Below, piece by piece: positions 33,032 through 44,263 of a DNA stretch of 64,000 bases; within the stretch, counting starts at the first letter, position 1; the number at the start of each line of letters is the position of its first letter. The notes under the pieces are model-generated. The model was given only the letters and a program-made list of their open reading frames with translations. It did not search any database and was not told the origin of the DNA. The DNA lies in contig OX485806.1 in NCBI GenBank assembly GCA_950295325.1, forward strand, positions 2,916,001 to 2,980,000. The letters are read 5' to 3'. Source of the DNA: Polytrichum commune. Taxonomy: Eukaryota > Streptophyta > Polytrichopsida > Polytrichales > Polytrichaceae. The position numbers and the translations under genes are program-made.

Positions 33032-34514
33032 CTATACGCAATGAGTGGAGAATTGCACCTGGGCTAACAAGGGAGTGGGTTGCGGCGGGTCGGGTGCGTA
33101 AGGTCTCCTATTCAAGTTCAAGTCATCGTGGCCCCAATCTTCCATGTTCCAAGGATCATCATCCACGGATGGTGGTGACACAAGCCTGTGAATTCATGTA
33201 CACGCATGCATGTCAGCAATGTCGTAGACCAACCTGTTGGTTGTACTGTTGAGTTTGGAGCGAAGAAATGGCTGCAATTATTTAATGGCCTCCCACCTTC
33301 TGATGGTGTGACACCCAACTCAACACTCATATGGTCAAACCCCCCATTAGCAACGAATACCTCCAAAATAGTAATGAAAATAGCAAGAAACAGGTCCAAG
33401 TAATGCACCAACTCACCCTACTTCACGTTCCCATGACTGGAACATGCAATCAGGTACATGCCCCGCCAAGTCCCGCCCATTTTGGTTGATTTTCCTTACC
33501 CTGTGGACGTTCCATGTCGCCACAAAGTTTGCCAAGTCTTGCTGGATGGCCGGGAGGAATACAGCCTCCATGGACGCCCTCTGAACGGGGTTAACCAGGT
33601 TTATGAAACCATGGCGGCCCATTAGTGTCAACAAATGTTTATAGTAAAAAATCAAATGCGTCCAAACTTGCCTCCAGAAATGTTCGATCCGCTGGTTGTG
33701 CACAGAGGAGCCACGTAGAAATGGCCGGAATATGTTGGGCCGACCCCTCTTCATATCCGCCTCCACCATGTTATGCTCTGCCGCAAAGTCAGACCTTACT
33801 CGGAGGGGACGGCCAAATCGGCGAACGGCATCAGCATACGCGTCGTATATGGTAGTTTGTCGTTTATCCATTGCAGCGCGAGCCCACAACACAAAATGTG
33901 TCCCTCCATCTATGCCCGCGTGAATTTTGATTCCCCACTTGGCCAACTTGTCATATGCTGCACAAATGAACAGTGAATGAACGCTCGCAACAACCTCAAG
34001 TGCAAGTAAAACAATAAAGGACAAAAACAGAAATCAAGATTGTCTTACAGTCCATGTGCCATAGGATCATGGGCTTCGTGATGGTGTACTGCCCCCTTCT
34101 CAGCCGGCCGAGTTGACGCCGCTCCATATGTTCAAGGTGCATTATATTCAAAGCATCCCGAACCATCTGTCTGCCGACCCTCAGTCCTGACAATCGAAGT
34201 CTGCACTGAACCCTACGGATACCCGAGTTCACTCCAGCTCGCATAACTGGAACTTCGTTGTGAATGGCTGCTATGACGTCTCCTGTGGCCACACTGGGTG
34301 TATCATAAACCCCCCTCCATCCCAGTTCCTGCAACCTCCTCCTAAGAACATTTCTTCCCAATCCCAACGTCCTTGCCACATCGTTAAAATGGTCACCTCT
34401 GCCGAGTCGTCGCTCCACATACTTCAGAAGTCCTTGCCCATCCACATACACAACTCTCGCACTCGTCTGCTCTATTTCAAGCACTGGGACCATTTCATGA
34501 TCTGCAGCATCCAT
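33032..34514 (-). CDS. Retroviral-integrase-like transposase, three exons (~386 aa)
   Basis: Exons are 34,514-34,049, 33,957-33,417 and 33,185-33,032. Junctions are GGACT|GTAAGA..TGTGCAG|CATATG and GTAGG|GTGAGT..TTCACAG|GCTTGT, and phases close exactly to 387 codons. N-terminus: helix-turn-helix-like segment (FNDVARTLGLGRNVLRRRLQ) and a second winged-helix-like part. Catalytic core: D155 in LWHMDS, IHAGIDGG, D212 in RVRSDF and E247 in SVHNQRIEHFW, the D,D(35)E spacing of rve integrases. The tail is acidic (DDDPWNMEDWGHDD). The same layout occurs in integrase-like genes of fish and fungi that are not retroviral Pol; I do not name a superfamily. The intact frame after splicing suggests a recent or preserved copy. 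A CAG|GTGCAA near the end might be another donor, so the C-terminus is uncertain. No inverted repeats were located. Confidence 0.75.
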
Positions 34515-34553
34515 GGTTGTACAAGGGCCGCCCCGACCACTGCACCACGTCAC

Positions 34554-35525
34554 TGCTCAATTAGCGTAACCTTCACCATGTGATACTCTCATTCCTCAGT
34601 AACGTGTAGGGATGCGCACCATGGGTTGAGCCCAACAGGATTGGCAGTTGAGGGACCAGTTTTCATGGACTTCGAACTTGATTCCCAGACCTCTCGCCAA
34701 AGCATACAGTAGCTTACCATGAAGGCCCGGAAAGCAAACGCGGAGCCTTGGCGCCAAAACCTAGGACTTTTTGAAAGGGGGGGGGTTCAGTTACATTCAA
34801 CCCTAAAGCCCCTTGACCACCTGAGTTTGGCTAATACTAAAAGTATTTTCGACCAACCGGGTAAAGCTCACTCGGTTTTAGCGGGGGCAACCCGTTATCC
34901 CAATGCGCATCCTAATGTCCCTACGACAATGGGCTCCGGAGATTATCATGTAGGATTAGTTAAGTAGCTTTCACAGATGGTCATTGTTTTCTCTACCAAG
35001 CAATGAATGTTGGCTAGTTTTTGTCCCATCCCCGAATGCCACCCCTATAACCAAAGGATCTTTGACTAGGTTTTTGGGAAAACTTCGGATATTTGTTAAA
35101 GTCAGGTGGGGAGGGGGCATTAGTTACATACATTCACACTTAATTAATTTAAATGCATGTGCATATTTTGTGAAAGTAGAAGGTATTAACTAGATTTTAA
35201 TATTCAACATATTATGAACAAACCACTAATTTTTGTTCCATTTTAGAATGACAAAAACCCTTTCAATGGTGAGCCACAAACATTGTAACCTCAAATGCCC
35301 CAAACCACAAACCCTAGACCCAAATATCAGTTGACGTTCAACTTCAACTCCAGCGTGTTAACAGCCGACGTTTTTGGATACAGATACGATTGTCAATTGA
35401 CGCGTACATTCTATTATGAATGTCACCTCAATTTTGGAAAAATTTGTATTTTGAATGATCAGAACACAAGTTTAGTCCGTATGGACTACATGGATAAATA
35501 AATAAACAGATACTATCAATTGAGC
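34554..35525. other. Intergenic / element debris; no gene
   Basis: Contains a run of nine G (after GAAAG) near 34,780 that could be an old plus-strand polypurine tract, and nothing else recognisable. Confidence 0.35.
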
Positions 35526-36099
35526 GTAAGTATGTGTAGACAGTTTTGGGAACTGGGATCCAATTACGAAACCCACGCAGGATAAGCCAAATGAGTGTCA
35601 GACTTTTACATGTAATTAGCATTAATAGGTTGATTGATAGATCACAAGGATTACGGAATGAAATTAGTATGACAACCCCAGGGTAAACCCCTCCTTAGTT
35701 GAGTTTTGGAACTTACTCAATTAACGGTTATGTCTTCAATTTTTGTCAATACAGTACAAGCAATTGTTCGGTCACTTCCTTACACCCCACTCTCAACGGT
35801 GGCAACTCTCTTGTTACTATTTTACCATGCACACACAGTCATGCATGGTCTTTTGCGTGAGCAACAGCCTCATACTCCCAACGCCCACACACCTTGATTT
35901 AGTTTATAGTCTCTTCCTTAAGTACCCAGTGGCTATAGGCCATACCACAAATCAGCATCCATTTTCATACTCCTCAGACCTTTCAATTAATTAAGCAGAG
36001 TTGGTACTTTTATGTTCAATCTCTTTTCAGCCAGTCCAAATTAACAAGCCAATATTTTCACTTTCTTTACTTTTAAAATGTGTTGTTATAATTTGCAAA

Positions 36100-36460
36100 A
36101 GTCTAATGGCAAGTGACCAGTAACCAAGCGCTCGAGTCTAGGTAAGTATGGGCCATAGTCTAGGAGTCCAGAATGAGTAACCAGTAACCAAGTGAAGAGT
36201 CTCGGCCATGGTCTAGGAGTCCAGAAATGAGTAACCAGTAACCAAATGAAGAGTGTCGGCCATAGTCTAGGAGTCCAGAATGAGTAACCAGCAGCCAAGT
36301 GAAGAGTCTCGGCCATAGTCTAGGAGTCCCATAGTTCCAGTTCCAAGTGAAAAGTCTCATAGTCTAGTATGTATGGAACATAGTCTTGGAGAGTGCAGAA
36401 TCAATAACCAGTTCCAAGTCTCATTAGTGTAGTGCAGGCTATAGTCTTTAGTAACCAGTA
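36100..36460 (-). repeat. ~53-bp tandem repeats with GGCCATAGTC
   Basis: Units contain GAGTAACCAGTAACCAAG, then AGTCTCGGCCATAGTCTAGG and AGTCCAGAA; about four copies. Confidence 0.85.
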
Positions 36461-36498
36461 AGCGTCTAGATCTCAGAATCTCACTCGGCCCTTACTAG

Positions 36499-36537
36499 TT
36501 ATATTGTGGCTCTTAGGCTCTTCCGCAAAGCATATGG
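36499..36537 (-). promoter_or_regulatory. LTR core promoter, copy D
   Basis: On the minus strand CCATAT (36,537-36,532) is followed after exactly 28 bases by TATAACT, preceded by GGGCGGCGTTATC. Confidence 0.6.
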
Positions 36538-37004
36538 GATAACGCCGCCCATTTACTCCACGAATGAGTAAGGTGCTCTGCACCCCACTCCAAGCGTTAT
36601 TATAACCACAACGTTACTCAACAACAACTCGCTACACTTTGCGGCCTTAAATGTTGTAAGCAGAAGTCCCTTTTAAGTTAGGCCACCCTTACAAATTGAA
36701 CATTATTCATTGATCAGTTTTGGACATTTCACCAAGTCATCAAGGGAAGAAACTAGGTGCCATCAGTCATATATTTTTAGCACAGTTCCAACACCTCAAA
36801 TTATGAAATGGGAGATGTGAACCCTTTGAATGGTCCACCACTCCGCGGGATCACTTTTAGTTAGAATGTTAGCATTAAAAGTTAGAATTGATAGGGAATT
36901 TAGGGAAAATTAGTTCATTTAGCATTTAGCCTAGAAGAAAGAAGGTCAAAATGAAACTAAGTAGTGCTAGAAGATAGCAAAGTAGAAAAAATATGCTAGC
37001 TAGT

Positions 37005-37140
37005 AAAAACAACTAGCTAAGCAAATATTAGTAGATGCTAGCTATTAAGCAAATGTTAGTAGATGCTAGCTAAGCAAATATTAGTAGATGCTAGCTATTA
37101 AACAAATGTTAGTAAATGCTAGCTAAGCAAGTGTTAGTTT
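37005..37140 (-). repeat. Tandem repeats of GCTAGCTA / TTAGTAGAT unit
   Basis: Roughly five units of AGCAAATRTTAGTAGATGCT alternating with GCTAGCTATTA, within the leader. Confidence 0.85.
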
Positions 37141-37909
37141 ATTAGTTAGTGTGAGGCACACAAGACTATTGGAGGTGTTTTAGGTAAGAAGATAAAATCG
37201 GCTTGAAGACTTTTGAAGACAAAAAAGAAAGAGAGCAAGGGGGATACTTGCCCACTTGCCCCCTTGCCAACTCGATGGCGGAAAAATTAGAAAGATTTCT
37301 AAAGGTTTTTTGTCGGAGCCACCTCGGCGAGAGGGTGGCAACCTCAACCGGGAAAACCCCCGAGCCAAAATTTCGGGAAAGGGTTTGAAAAATGGATCCG
37401 GTGGAGGAGGGGTCCAACCCTTTTGTGAGAGGATTTAAAAACCCCTCCTTCCACCTTGTAGCACTCTCTCTTCTTCTAATGCTTGGGCGAAGCCCTACTT
37501 CAATGTAGTTAGGAAAAAATCCTTTAGCATGCATTCTCAATGGCCTAAAAGAAAAGCTTGAGAACCTCCTCTACTCTCTCTTCTAGTTAGAATGTGTGTT
37601 TATTAACACACCAACAAAATTATTCCTTCTTTTGTAGAGGTAGGTTGGATGGTAGAGTTTTGAGTGGAGGCATTGTAGACCTCATCTGCCAATGCCCTGA
37701 AGGCTTAGTTCAGAAGCTAGAACAAGATACTTATCATTTTTCTTTTAGAGATATTTCCTATAGCTATCCATAGCCGTTTCCCATTTGTGATTTGGTTAAG
37801 ATGACAATTAGTTATGAATTTTCAAAGATGGAGTAGAAAAACTGGGTGGTCTTGTGGGTAGCGGCTGCTGGATCAGACCTGCAAGCCCAATAGGAATTTT
37901 AATTCCAAG

Positions 37910-38400
37910 AAGTTATATTTTTTCCAAGTAGAAATTTTGTGTAGCTTTCCAAAATGGCTTAGAACATTTGATTTGAGCATGATTTGAATCATATATGAAT
38001 TATGCAAGATGGGACACATAGTTTGAGAACTTTTGGTTGACTGCTGCATTACAGAGGACCTGCTGGGTTCACTTCGGCTTACCTTTCTAATCACATATTT
38101 TTATCAAATACATCTTTTTAATATCTCTCCAGGGTCATATAGAACGTTTGATTTGAATAAGATTTGAATTAGATATGAATTGTTGAAGGTGAAATACATA
38201 GTTTAAGTCTTCTTGATTGACTGCTGTGTTACAAGGAGTCTGCTGAATTTTTATTAGCTTAACCTGCTGATGTCATAATTTTTCTAGTTAGAGCTTGTTC
38301 ATAGCTTTCCAATAGTATAAGGAAAGCCTAGATCCAAGTAGTAAGGAAGGTGCTATGAATTTTTGAAGTTAGAAGTTAGATAGGTGGGTTGGAAGGGTCG
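37910..38400. repeat. Three degenerate ~180-bp tandem units
   Basis: Each contains an AGCTTTCC-like block, then (in the first two) TTTGATTTGA..GATTTGAAT and TTGACTGCTG; units begin near 37,925, 38,115 and 38,290 and are diverged. Confidence 0.55.
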
Positions 38401-40309
38401 GTTGAATCGACCTCACACTTCCAACCCTCATAACTTTTGCATTTCTTATCCGATTCAAGTGATTTTTAGATCATTGGAAAGATAATTAGGTGCACTAAGT
38501 ATAAATATTATTCTTAGGATTAAATTACAGCGCAGAATAAATACTTTATATTTTAATTGTTAACTAAGGTACGCTTACTACCAAACTAGTTACAAAGAAG
38601 GAGGCAAGGTCGACGCTAGGGAAGTGGAGCAAGGAAGGAGGTAGCGGCTCGGCCTACATCGAGCCCAAATCAACCGAGGAGAATTGAGGTAAATTTACTA
38701 ACGCTAGCCTTCCATTTAGGGTTGGAGGGAGCGCGGCTAAGGTACGCATCTATAAACCCACTCACCTATCTCGTAAGGTCAAGTGGCTTGACCACTTGAC
38801 CGCCAAGGGAATACCCAACTCCATTGTTTTCGGGGCCCTTGGTATGTTTTGTGGTAGTAGCTTCATTTATTAGCAAGTTTCGTGTGTGGTAAGTCGGATT
38901 AATCACCGACACGACCACTCTGAATGTTGTTGGTGGAAAGGTGGGATTAATGACCCGCGAATCCACTATTATGTTGTTGGCCCCATAGATTGGGAGTAAT
39001 GGCCCCAATTTATGAAGATTGCGCAACAGGTTGAACCTACAGGTCGCCCGTCACCCTGGTCCCATTGAGTTGCATTTCGTGGTCTATCCAGTAGAAACAC
39101 ATTTAACAATCAAAACATACAAAATAACTCGTAAACCCTTGTTGGCAAGAGACCTGAATCGGAAACTTAACTCGGTAGAGTGACACCACCCTTCGAACCA
39201 TTGATGTCCGAAGGGTTTGAGATGTTACTCGACCTTCAAAGGACCTGCACGAGGCCTTAGAAGGTTCCGAGGTAAGGGGTGCACCAACCAGGTAAGGGGT
39301 GATGCCTGATATGTTAATGTAGTGAGTTAGGACGTGCAAACAAAAGTAAGTAATTAAGAAGGAATTTGTGTGAAGGGTGGGACTTAGGCCAAGTTCTCCC
39401 GCTTAGAAAACTAAATAGAACTAAATAAAGAAATAGGAAGAATTGAATGGTCCATCAAATTGTCGTTATTCCGTTCGTTGAGTTAGGGTGGTATGAGTCA
39501 CACCCGGTTGGGTGTATTAGAACCATCCCAATTCACAAATTAGGATTGTCTTGGTTTCAAGGCTGGTGCGTCTGCGCGTAGAATAGGTTGTAGGTTAAGG
39601 TTAGAACTAGATATGAAATTGGTTAGTGGAGTTTAAAGCCACACTAGTAAAAAACTAAGGCCCAACCTCCGGAGGTACTACAACGCATATTTAATCTCCC
39701 TTAAAAATCTAACTACTCACGTTATACACCTATCATCCGGGTTCGGCTTGGGCGCCTGCAAATGCAGGCCACCTTCACCGAAGGGCTTGTGTGATACTTT
39801 TAGGCTCCCTCGAAAGGGGGTGGCCCAAAAGTACCACAGGAGAGAACATAACTTTAGACTTCCTATGATGAATGCCTCAACAACAGAAAAATTGACAAGC
39901 GGCATATGAGAATGCCAGCTTCTCATCAAGTAAGCATTTGCAATGATCAAATTTCACAGGTTTGTATTGAAATTAAGGCAGTAATTTGCATGTAAATACC
40001 AGGAGCTCCTTGAGCAATTCAAGGAAGGATCAGTGGATGTAGTTAGGTTTTTAGAATTGGGTTCATACTCTCAAAAAACCCCAGGGAGGACCAAGTAAGT
40101 GTCAGGTGTAACTTTAGTGTGTCATAATAAGATTAATTTATAGGTTGAAATGGTTACGAGATGCTTTTGAAGGTCAATTAACTTAGGATTCACTTTCTCA
40201 TCTATACTTAGTGACCACTTGTGAGGGTTACTTAATTTATAAAGAGTCTAAGTGTTCATAAAATAAATTATCATCTTGTTTTATTTACCAAAAGTCTAGT
40301 AACGAGTAA

Positions 40310-40560
40310 CTGAGTCTAAGCGAACGAGAGTCTTAAGCGTCTTAATCGGCCTAAGTCAGTGTCACGAGTCTAGTATCGAGTCAAGTGTCCAGAACCAGAG
40401 TCTCAAGTAGACAGCCTAGTCACCAGTAGACAGTCTGAGTAGCTAAGTAACGAATCTAGTAACCAGTCACCAGTGGACAGCCTGAGTAGCCAAGTAACGA
40501 GTCTAGTAACCAGTCACCAGTAGACAGTCTTGTGTCATGAGAAGCGTCTAGACACATTAG
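40310..40560 (-). repeat. AGTCTAGTAACCAGTCACCAG repeat cluster
   Basis: Repeated AGTAACGAGTCTAGTAACCAG and CACCAGTAGACAGTCT units; the counterpart of the clusters downstream of the other LTR promoters. Confidence 0.8.
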
Positions 40561-40578
40561 CCACTAAGGAGAGTTAGG

Positions 40579-40617
40579 TTATATACCTGCCCTTGGAGTG
40601 AACCACAACCGATATGG
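40579..40617 (-). promoter_or_regulatory. LTR core promoter, copy C
   Basis: On the minus strand CCATAT (40,617-40,612) is followed after exactly 28 bases by TATAACC, within GGTATATAACC, and preceded by GCCACGCCCATTTAAC. Confidence 0.6.
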
Positions 40618-41158
40618 GTTAAATGGGCGTGGCTTCCTCCTACAGTCTCTTCCTTTCACACACGGCTTTCTCTTCAAACTCAATCACACTTGCTCTGCTT
40701 GGTTGGTTACTTGAATTCTCCGTCTTCTTAGTTGATAGCGGATTTGACTCCTCGATATAGATTCGCTCCAATACCCGCTCGTCGATCGCAAACTCATTTA
40801 AAGGCTACAAGATTGTTCACAGCCATAAAACTCTTCCACGATTGCAGTCAATTTCCTAAGAGAGAATCACTTTCTCTTACGCATTTTGAACGCTGACGAA
40901 TTCTTTCTCAGAACATCAGACTCTAAGAGTAAACTTACAGTCTAATTCCCTCTTTCGGATCAAACCACATGAGATCAAATAATTGCTATATGACTTCCCG
41001 AGTTCTCGGAAACTCTTTCCTGATTGAATTCTCAAAGGGGGAATTTATCTCGGTAGGAATTTCACATTTCATTCACCCTTTCAGTTCAGTCTCCGAAAAC
41101 GACTAGAGAGATTCAGCTTCATCCCCTAAGCTCATCAATCACCGAACAGGGAAATAAT

Positions 41159-42131
41159 TGTCGCAACCCTTGCTAGCCCCCCTTGACAATCTTGCCAATT
41201 TTCAATTCTAGCAAAGGTTACGAGCGCTAACCATTCGCATTCCGCCATGCTAATGGTTAGCTCCTCCTACCCCGGACCTTATAGTTCATAGGAGGGAACC
41301 AACCCTCCTACTTTGCTTTCGGGACTCACCCCTTAATCGGTAACTCATTTCTTGGATGTGGACTTCCATCCATGGAAGTCCAATCCTATGTTGATCATCG
41401 CGTTGCCGGAGCAACACTACAACAACCCGAACCATACTAGGCAACTATGGCCTCACATTGGGCCAATGCCCATGGAGGCCGTGCCGTTTGGCCTCGGGTG
41501 GGTGAGGCCACACCACCTCACCCATATAAGCCTCTAGGACTCTACGCGGGGCCCCTACCCCACCGTCAACCAACCTCTTGTCTCTCTACCAAGAGTTGGG
41601 GCCAAGTGGACATTTTCCCTTAGCCGCTGGGCCTAGAAGCCCCCACAGCTTCAGACCATCATAACTTCCTTGTATGATGTCTGATGCTAACACTTGACCA
41701 CTCCATCTTCATCTACGCTTCATGTAGATGCCGATGGACTCCTCACTTGCCCCATTCGGGCAAGTGGTGAGGAAGTTATGCCTGTTTGAACCTTGGCAGT
41801 CCCGGGAATCACTCCCAGGCACTGCTGTACCAGGGCGCTGTCCCGGGACAGCGCTCCACTCAAATGGCCATAACTCCTAGCTCACACCTCCGATTGAGGT
41901 GTTCTTGAGCATTCTAGAATCACCACGCCATGAGCTACGCATAGCTCATGGCCTTACCCTCATGCCTCCTAGTCTCCGTGGGTGGGAGGCGTTCCCAACG
42001 CCCGGGGCCCTCACCCACACTAGGATCACTTGGGCCCTCTCACCAACGGCGCCACAAGTCCCGGGTGTCACTCCGGGGTCCCCCTTGTGCCCATGGTGTT
42101 TCGGGCACTCCTCATGGAGAGGTGCGTGACA
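41159..42131 (-). mobile_element. Solo LTR of the chromovirus (inverted)
   Basis: Exactly 973 bp, the reverse complement of the LTRs at 42,285 and 48,027, with TGTCGCAACC and GTGCGTGACA ends. It differs from them by scattered substitutions. The flanking 5-mers (ATAAT and GTAAG) match at only three positions, so the target duplication is decayed or lost. It probably arose by LTR-LTR recombination and is older than its neighbour. Confidence 0.9.
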
Positions 42132-42284
42132 GTAAGGGCATATGCGCAAGATCATTTTTTCGATGTTGTCACTAATCTAATTGGTCTAATTGTGGCTGTC
42201 TTGGCCAGCATTTTTTTTCTGCTGGATTGATCCAGCAGGTGCAATCTTGGTATTGTTATCTTACTTTCATTTTGCCACACCATG
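42132..42284 (-). other. Short segment between nested insertions
   Basis: 153 bases, no gene. Predicted to be a middle piece of OTA LTR copy C left between the solo LTR and the complete chromovirus. Contains the left CCATG target copy (42,280-42,284). Confidence 0.45.
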
Positions 42285-43257
42285 TGTCGCGCACCTCTCC
42301 ATAAGGAGTGCCCGAAACACCATGGGCACAAGGGGGACCCCGGAGTGACACCCGGGACTTGTGGCGCCGTTGGTGAGAGGGCCCAAGTGATCCTAGTGTG
42401 GGTGAGGGCCCCGGGCGTTGGGAACGCCTCCCACCCACAAAGACTAGGAGGCATGAGGGTGAGGCCATGAGCTATGCGTAGCTCATGGCGTGGTGATTCT
42501 AGAATGCTCAAGATCACCTCAATCGGAGGTGTGAGCTAGGAGTTATGGCCATTTGAGTGGGGTGCTGTCCCGGGACAGCGCCCTGGTACAGCAGTGCCTG
42601 GGAGTGATTCCCGGGACTGCCAAGGTTCAAACAGGCATAACTTCCTCAAGCCTTGCCCGAATGGGGCAAGCAAGGAGTCCATCGGCATCTACGTGAAGCG
42701 TAGATGAGGATGGAGTGGTTGGTTGTTATGATCAGACATCATACAAGGAAGTTATGATGGTCTGAAGCTGCTGGGGGGGTTCTAGGCCCAGCAGCTAAGG
42801 GAAAATGTCCACTTGGCCCCAACTCTTGGTAGAGAGACAAGAGGTTGGTTGGCGGTGGGGTAGGGGCTCCGTGTAGAGTCCTAGAGGCTTATATGGGTGA
42901 GGTGGTGTGGCCTCACCCACCCGAGGCCGAACGGCAAGGCCTCCATGGGCTTTGGCCTATTGTGAGGCCATAGTTGCCTAGTATGGTTCGGGTTGTTGTA
43001 GTGTTGCTCCGGCAACGCGATGATCAACATAGGATTGGACTTCCATGGATGGAAGTCCACATTGGGGAAATGGGTTACCGATTAAGGGGTGAGTCCCGAA
43101 AGCAAAGTAGGAGGGTTGGTTCCCTCCTATGAACTATTGGTCCGGGGTTAGAGGAGCTATCCATTAGCATGGCGGAATGCGAAGGGTTAGCGCTCGTAAC
43201 CTTTGCTAGAAACGAAAATTGGCAAGATTGTTAAGGGACCTAGCAAGGGTTGCGACA
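42285..43257 (+). repeat. Chromovirus 5' LTR
   Basis: 973 bp, TG..CA ends, equal in length and apparently in sequence to 48,027-48,999. It contains an inner near-palindrome around ATGAGCTATGCGTAGCTCAT (42,468-42,487). Confidence 0.95.
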
Positions 43258-43259
43258 CT

Positions 43260-43271
43260 TGGTATCAGAGC
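43260..43271 (+). promoter_or_regulatory. Primer-binding site (initiator tRNA-Met)
   Basis: TGGTATCAGAGC two bases after the LTR end; this is the standard complement to the 3' end of plant initiator tRNA-Met. Confidence 0.92.
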
Positions 43272-43914
43272 AGGGTTCCAAATTTTGAGCTCACACTTTG
43301 AGGGAAACATGGCTATCAAAAATACGGTTTGTGATGGGGAGCCCGGGGTTTCCAAAAGGTTGTGAGGCTCAAATTGGAACAAGGATCATGTGCAAATGGA
43401 GTTTGACCATACCATTGATTTTAATGGTAATGGTGGGCATGAGGGTGGATTCGGTAAGGAAAATAAAGGAGTGCTTTGAAAAGGGCTCCCGCAAACCTCA
43501 AAAAACATTTGGGGCCTAGAATACCGAAAGCACCCAAAACCTTGGAGGGTATTAATGTTGGATTGGAATTTCAATTCGAGATGCTTTGAAGGTTCGGATG
43601 TTGAAATGAACTTGGTGCTAATGAGGCACCCGGGGCCTCTTAAGGCCTATGTGCGCTATTCAAACGCACAAATGAAGGATACACCTAAAACGGACGAGCT
43701 TTCTAAGAAATGCATCGTTTTAGGTGGGGTTTTAAAAGCGGGTGGTGGATGCCTTGTTTAAGTCCCTAAGGCTTCTTGAGGACATGGTGGGGACCATCAA
43801 GTTTGCAAGAGCATTGAAGCCGATGGTCCCAAAGAGAAGTTGGCGGCGCATCACCACAAGTGGCTTTAGCCAAAGTAGGTCCCAAAGAAATGAGTGCAAA
43901 TTGTTTGGTCCATT

Positions 43915-44140
43915 TTACTTAGGCAAAACATGTTGGTGCCGCGGACGGAGTGTGAGAAGGTGGCTTTGTGCTACCAAGGCAAAACATGTTTGTTTTGCGG
44001 ACAAATTATTAGAAATTGGTTTTGTGGCACCAAACCAATTTGTCCCGCGGACGAAATGTTTAAAGTTGGCTTTGCGGACCAAGCCAAGCCAAGTTGCCGA
44101 GGACCAAATGTTGGACGATGGCTTTGTGGCCAAGGCTAGT
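43915..44140 (+). repeat. Four degenerate ~60-bp tandem units in the gag-side region
   Basis: Units carry GGCAAAACATGTT, then GCGGAC, then GGTGGCTTTGTG in varied form. No gag motif could be recognised between 43,298 and 44,240. Confidence 0.7.
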
Positions 44141-44263
44141 AGCCTTAAGCCGAGGCCAAGTATTTTGTACCTTGAGGCTCAAATGAATGGGAGAAATGTC
44201 TCATGTGTTGACAAAGAGGCTATTACTCCTTCTTGAGCCCAAAACTCACAAGGGAGTTGGGGC

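Larger units (their letters stand above)
35530..36640 (-). repeat. OTA LTR, copy D (5'-truncated)
   Basis: Minus orientation. It holds the family promoter at 36,499-36,537, the repeat cluster at 36,100-36,460 and the conserved 3' block (minus strand CTGACACTCATTTGGCTTATCC, around 35,590). Only a few hundred bases upstream of the promoter remain before leader sequence begins near 36,810, so the LTR's 5' half and the expected polypurine tract are missing. Confidence 0.65.
36810..39990 (-). other. OTA element leader, minus strand, pol deleted
   Basis: The reverse complement of 36,812-37,000 is nearly identical to 1,290-1,480, including the conserved GATCCCGCGGAGTGGTGGACC block at the pol boundary. 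The match stops abruptly at ~36,810, where pol should continue but LTR copy D follows instead. Further upstream lie GC-rich and repetitive stretches without credible genes; the 124-codon frame at 37,166-37,540 has rival frames on both strands. The region joins LTR copy C at ~39,990. Confidence 0.6.
39990..41158 (-). repeat. OTA LTR copy C, 3' part
   Basis: Minus orientation. It has the promoter at 40,579-40,617, the repeat cluster at 40,310-40,560, and the conserved 3' block (minus strand ACACCTGACACTTACTTGG, around 40,100). Its missing 5' half is explained by nested insertions: it should continue at 42,132-42,284 and 49,005-50,196, up to the polypurine tract of the minus-strand ORF2 copy. 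The three pieces total about 2.5 kb, close to copy A. Confidence 0.6.

Noticed and set aside
37166-37540. 124-codon minus-strand frame in the OTA leader
   Set aside because: Competing frames on both strands cover the same GC-rich block and no motif is seen.
41154-42136. 5-bp target duplication of the solo LTR
   Set aside because: ATAAT and GTAAG agree at only three of five positions; not strong enough to claim.
41899-42517. GC-rich frames of 60-120 codons
   Set aside because: They recur in each LTR copy (also 47,743-48,259) on both strands; they are LTR sequence, not genes.
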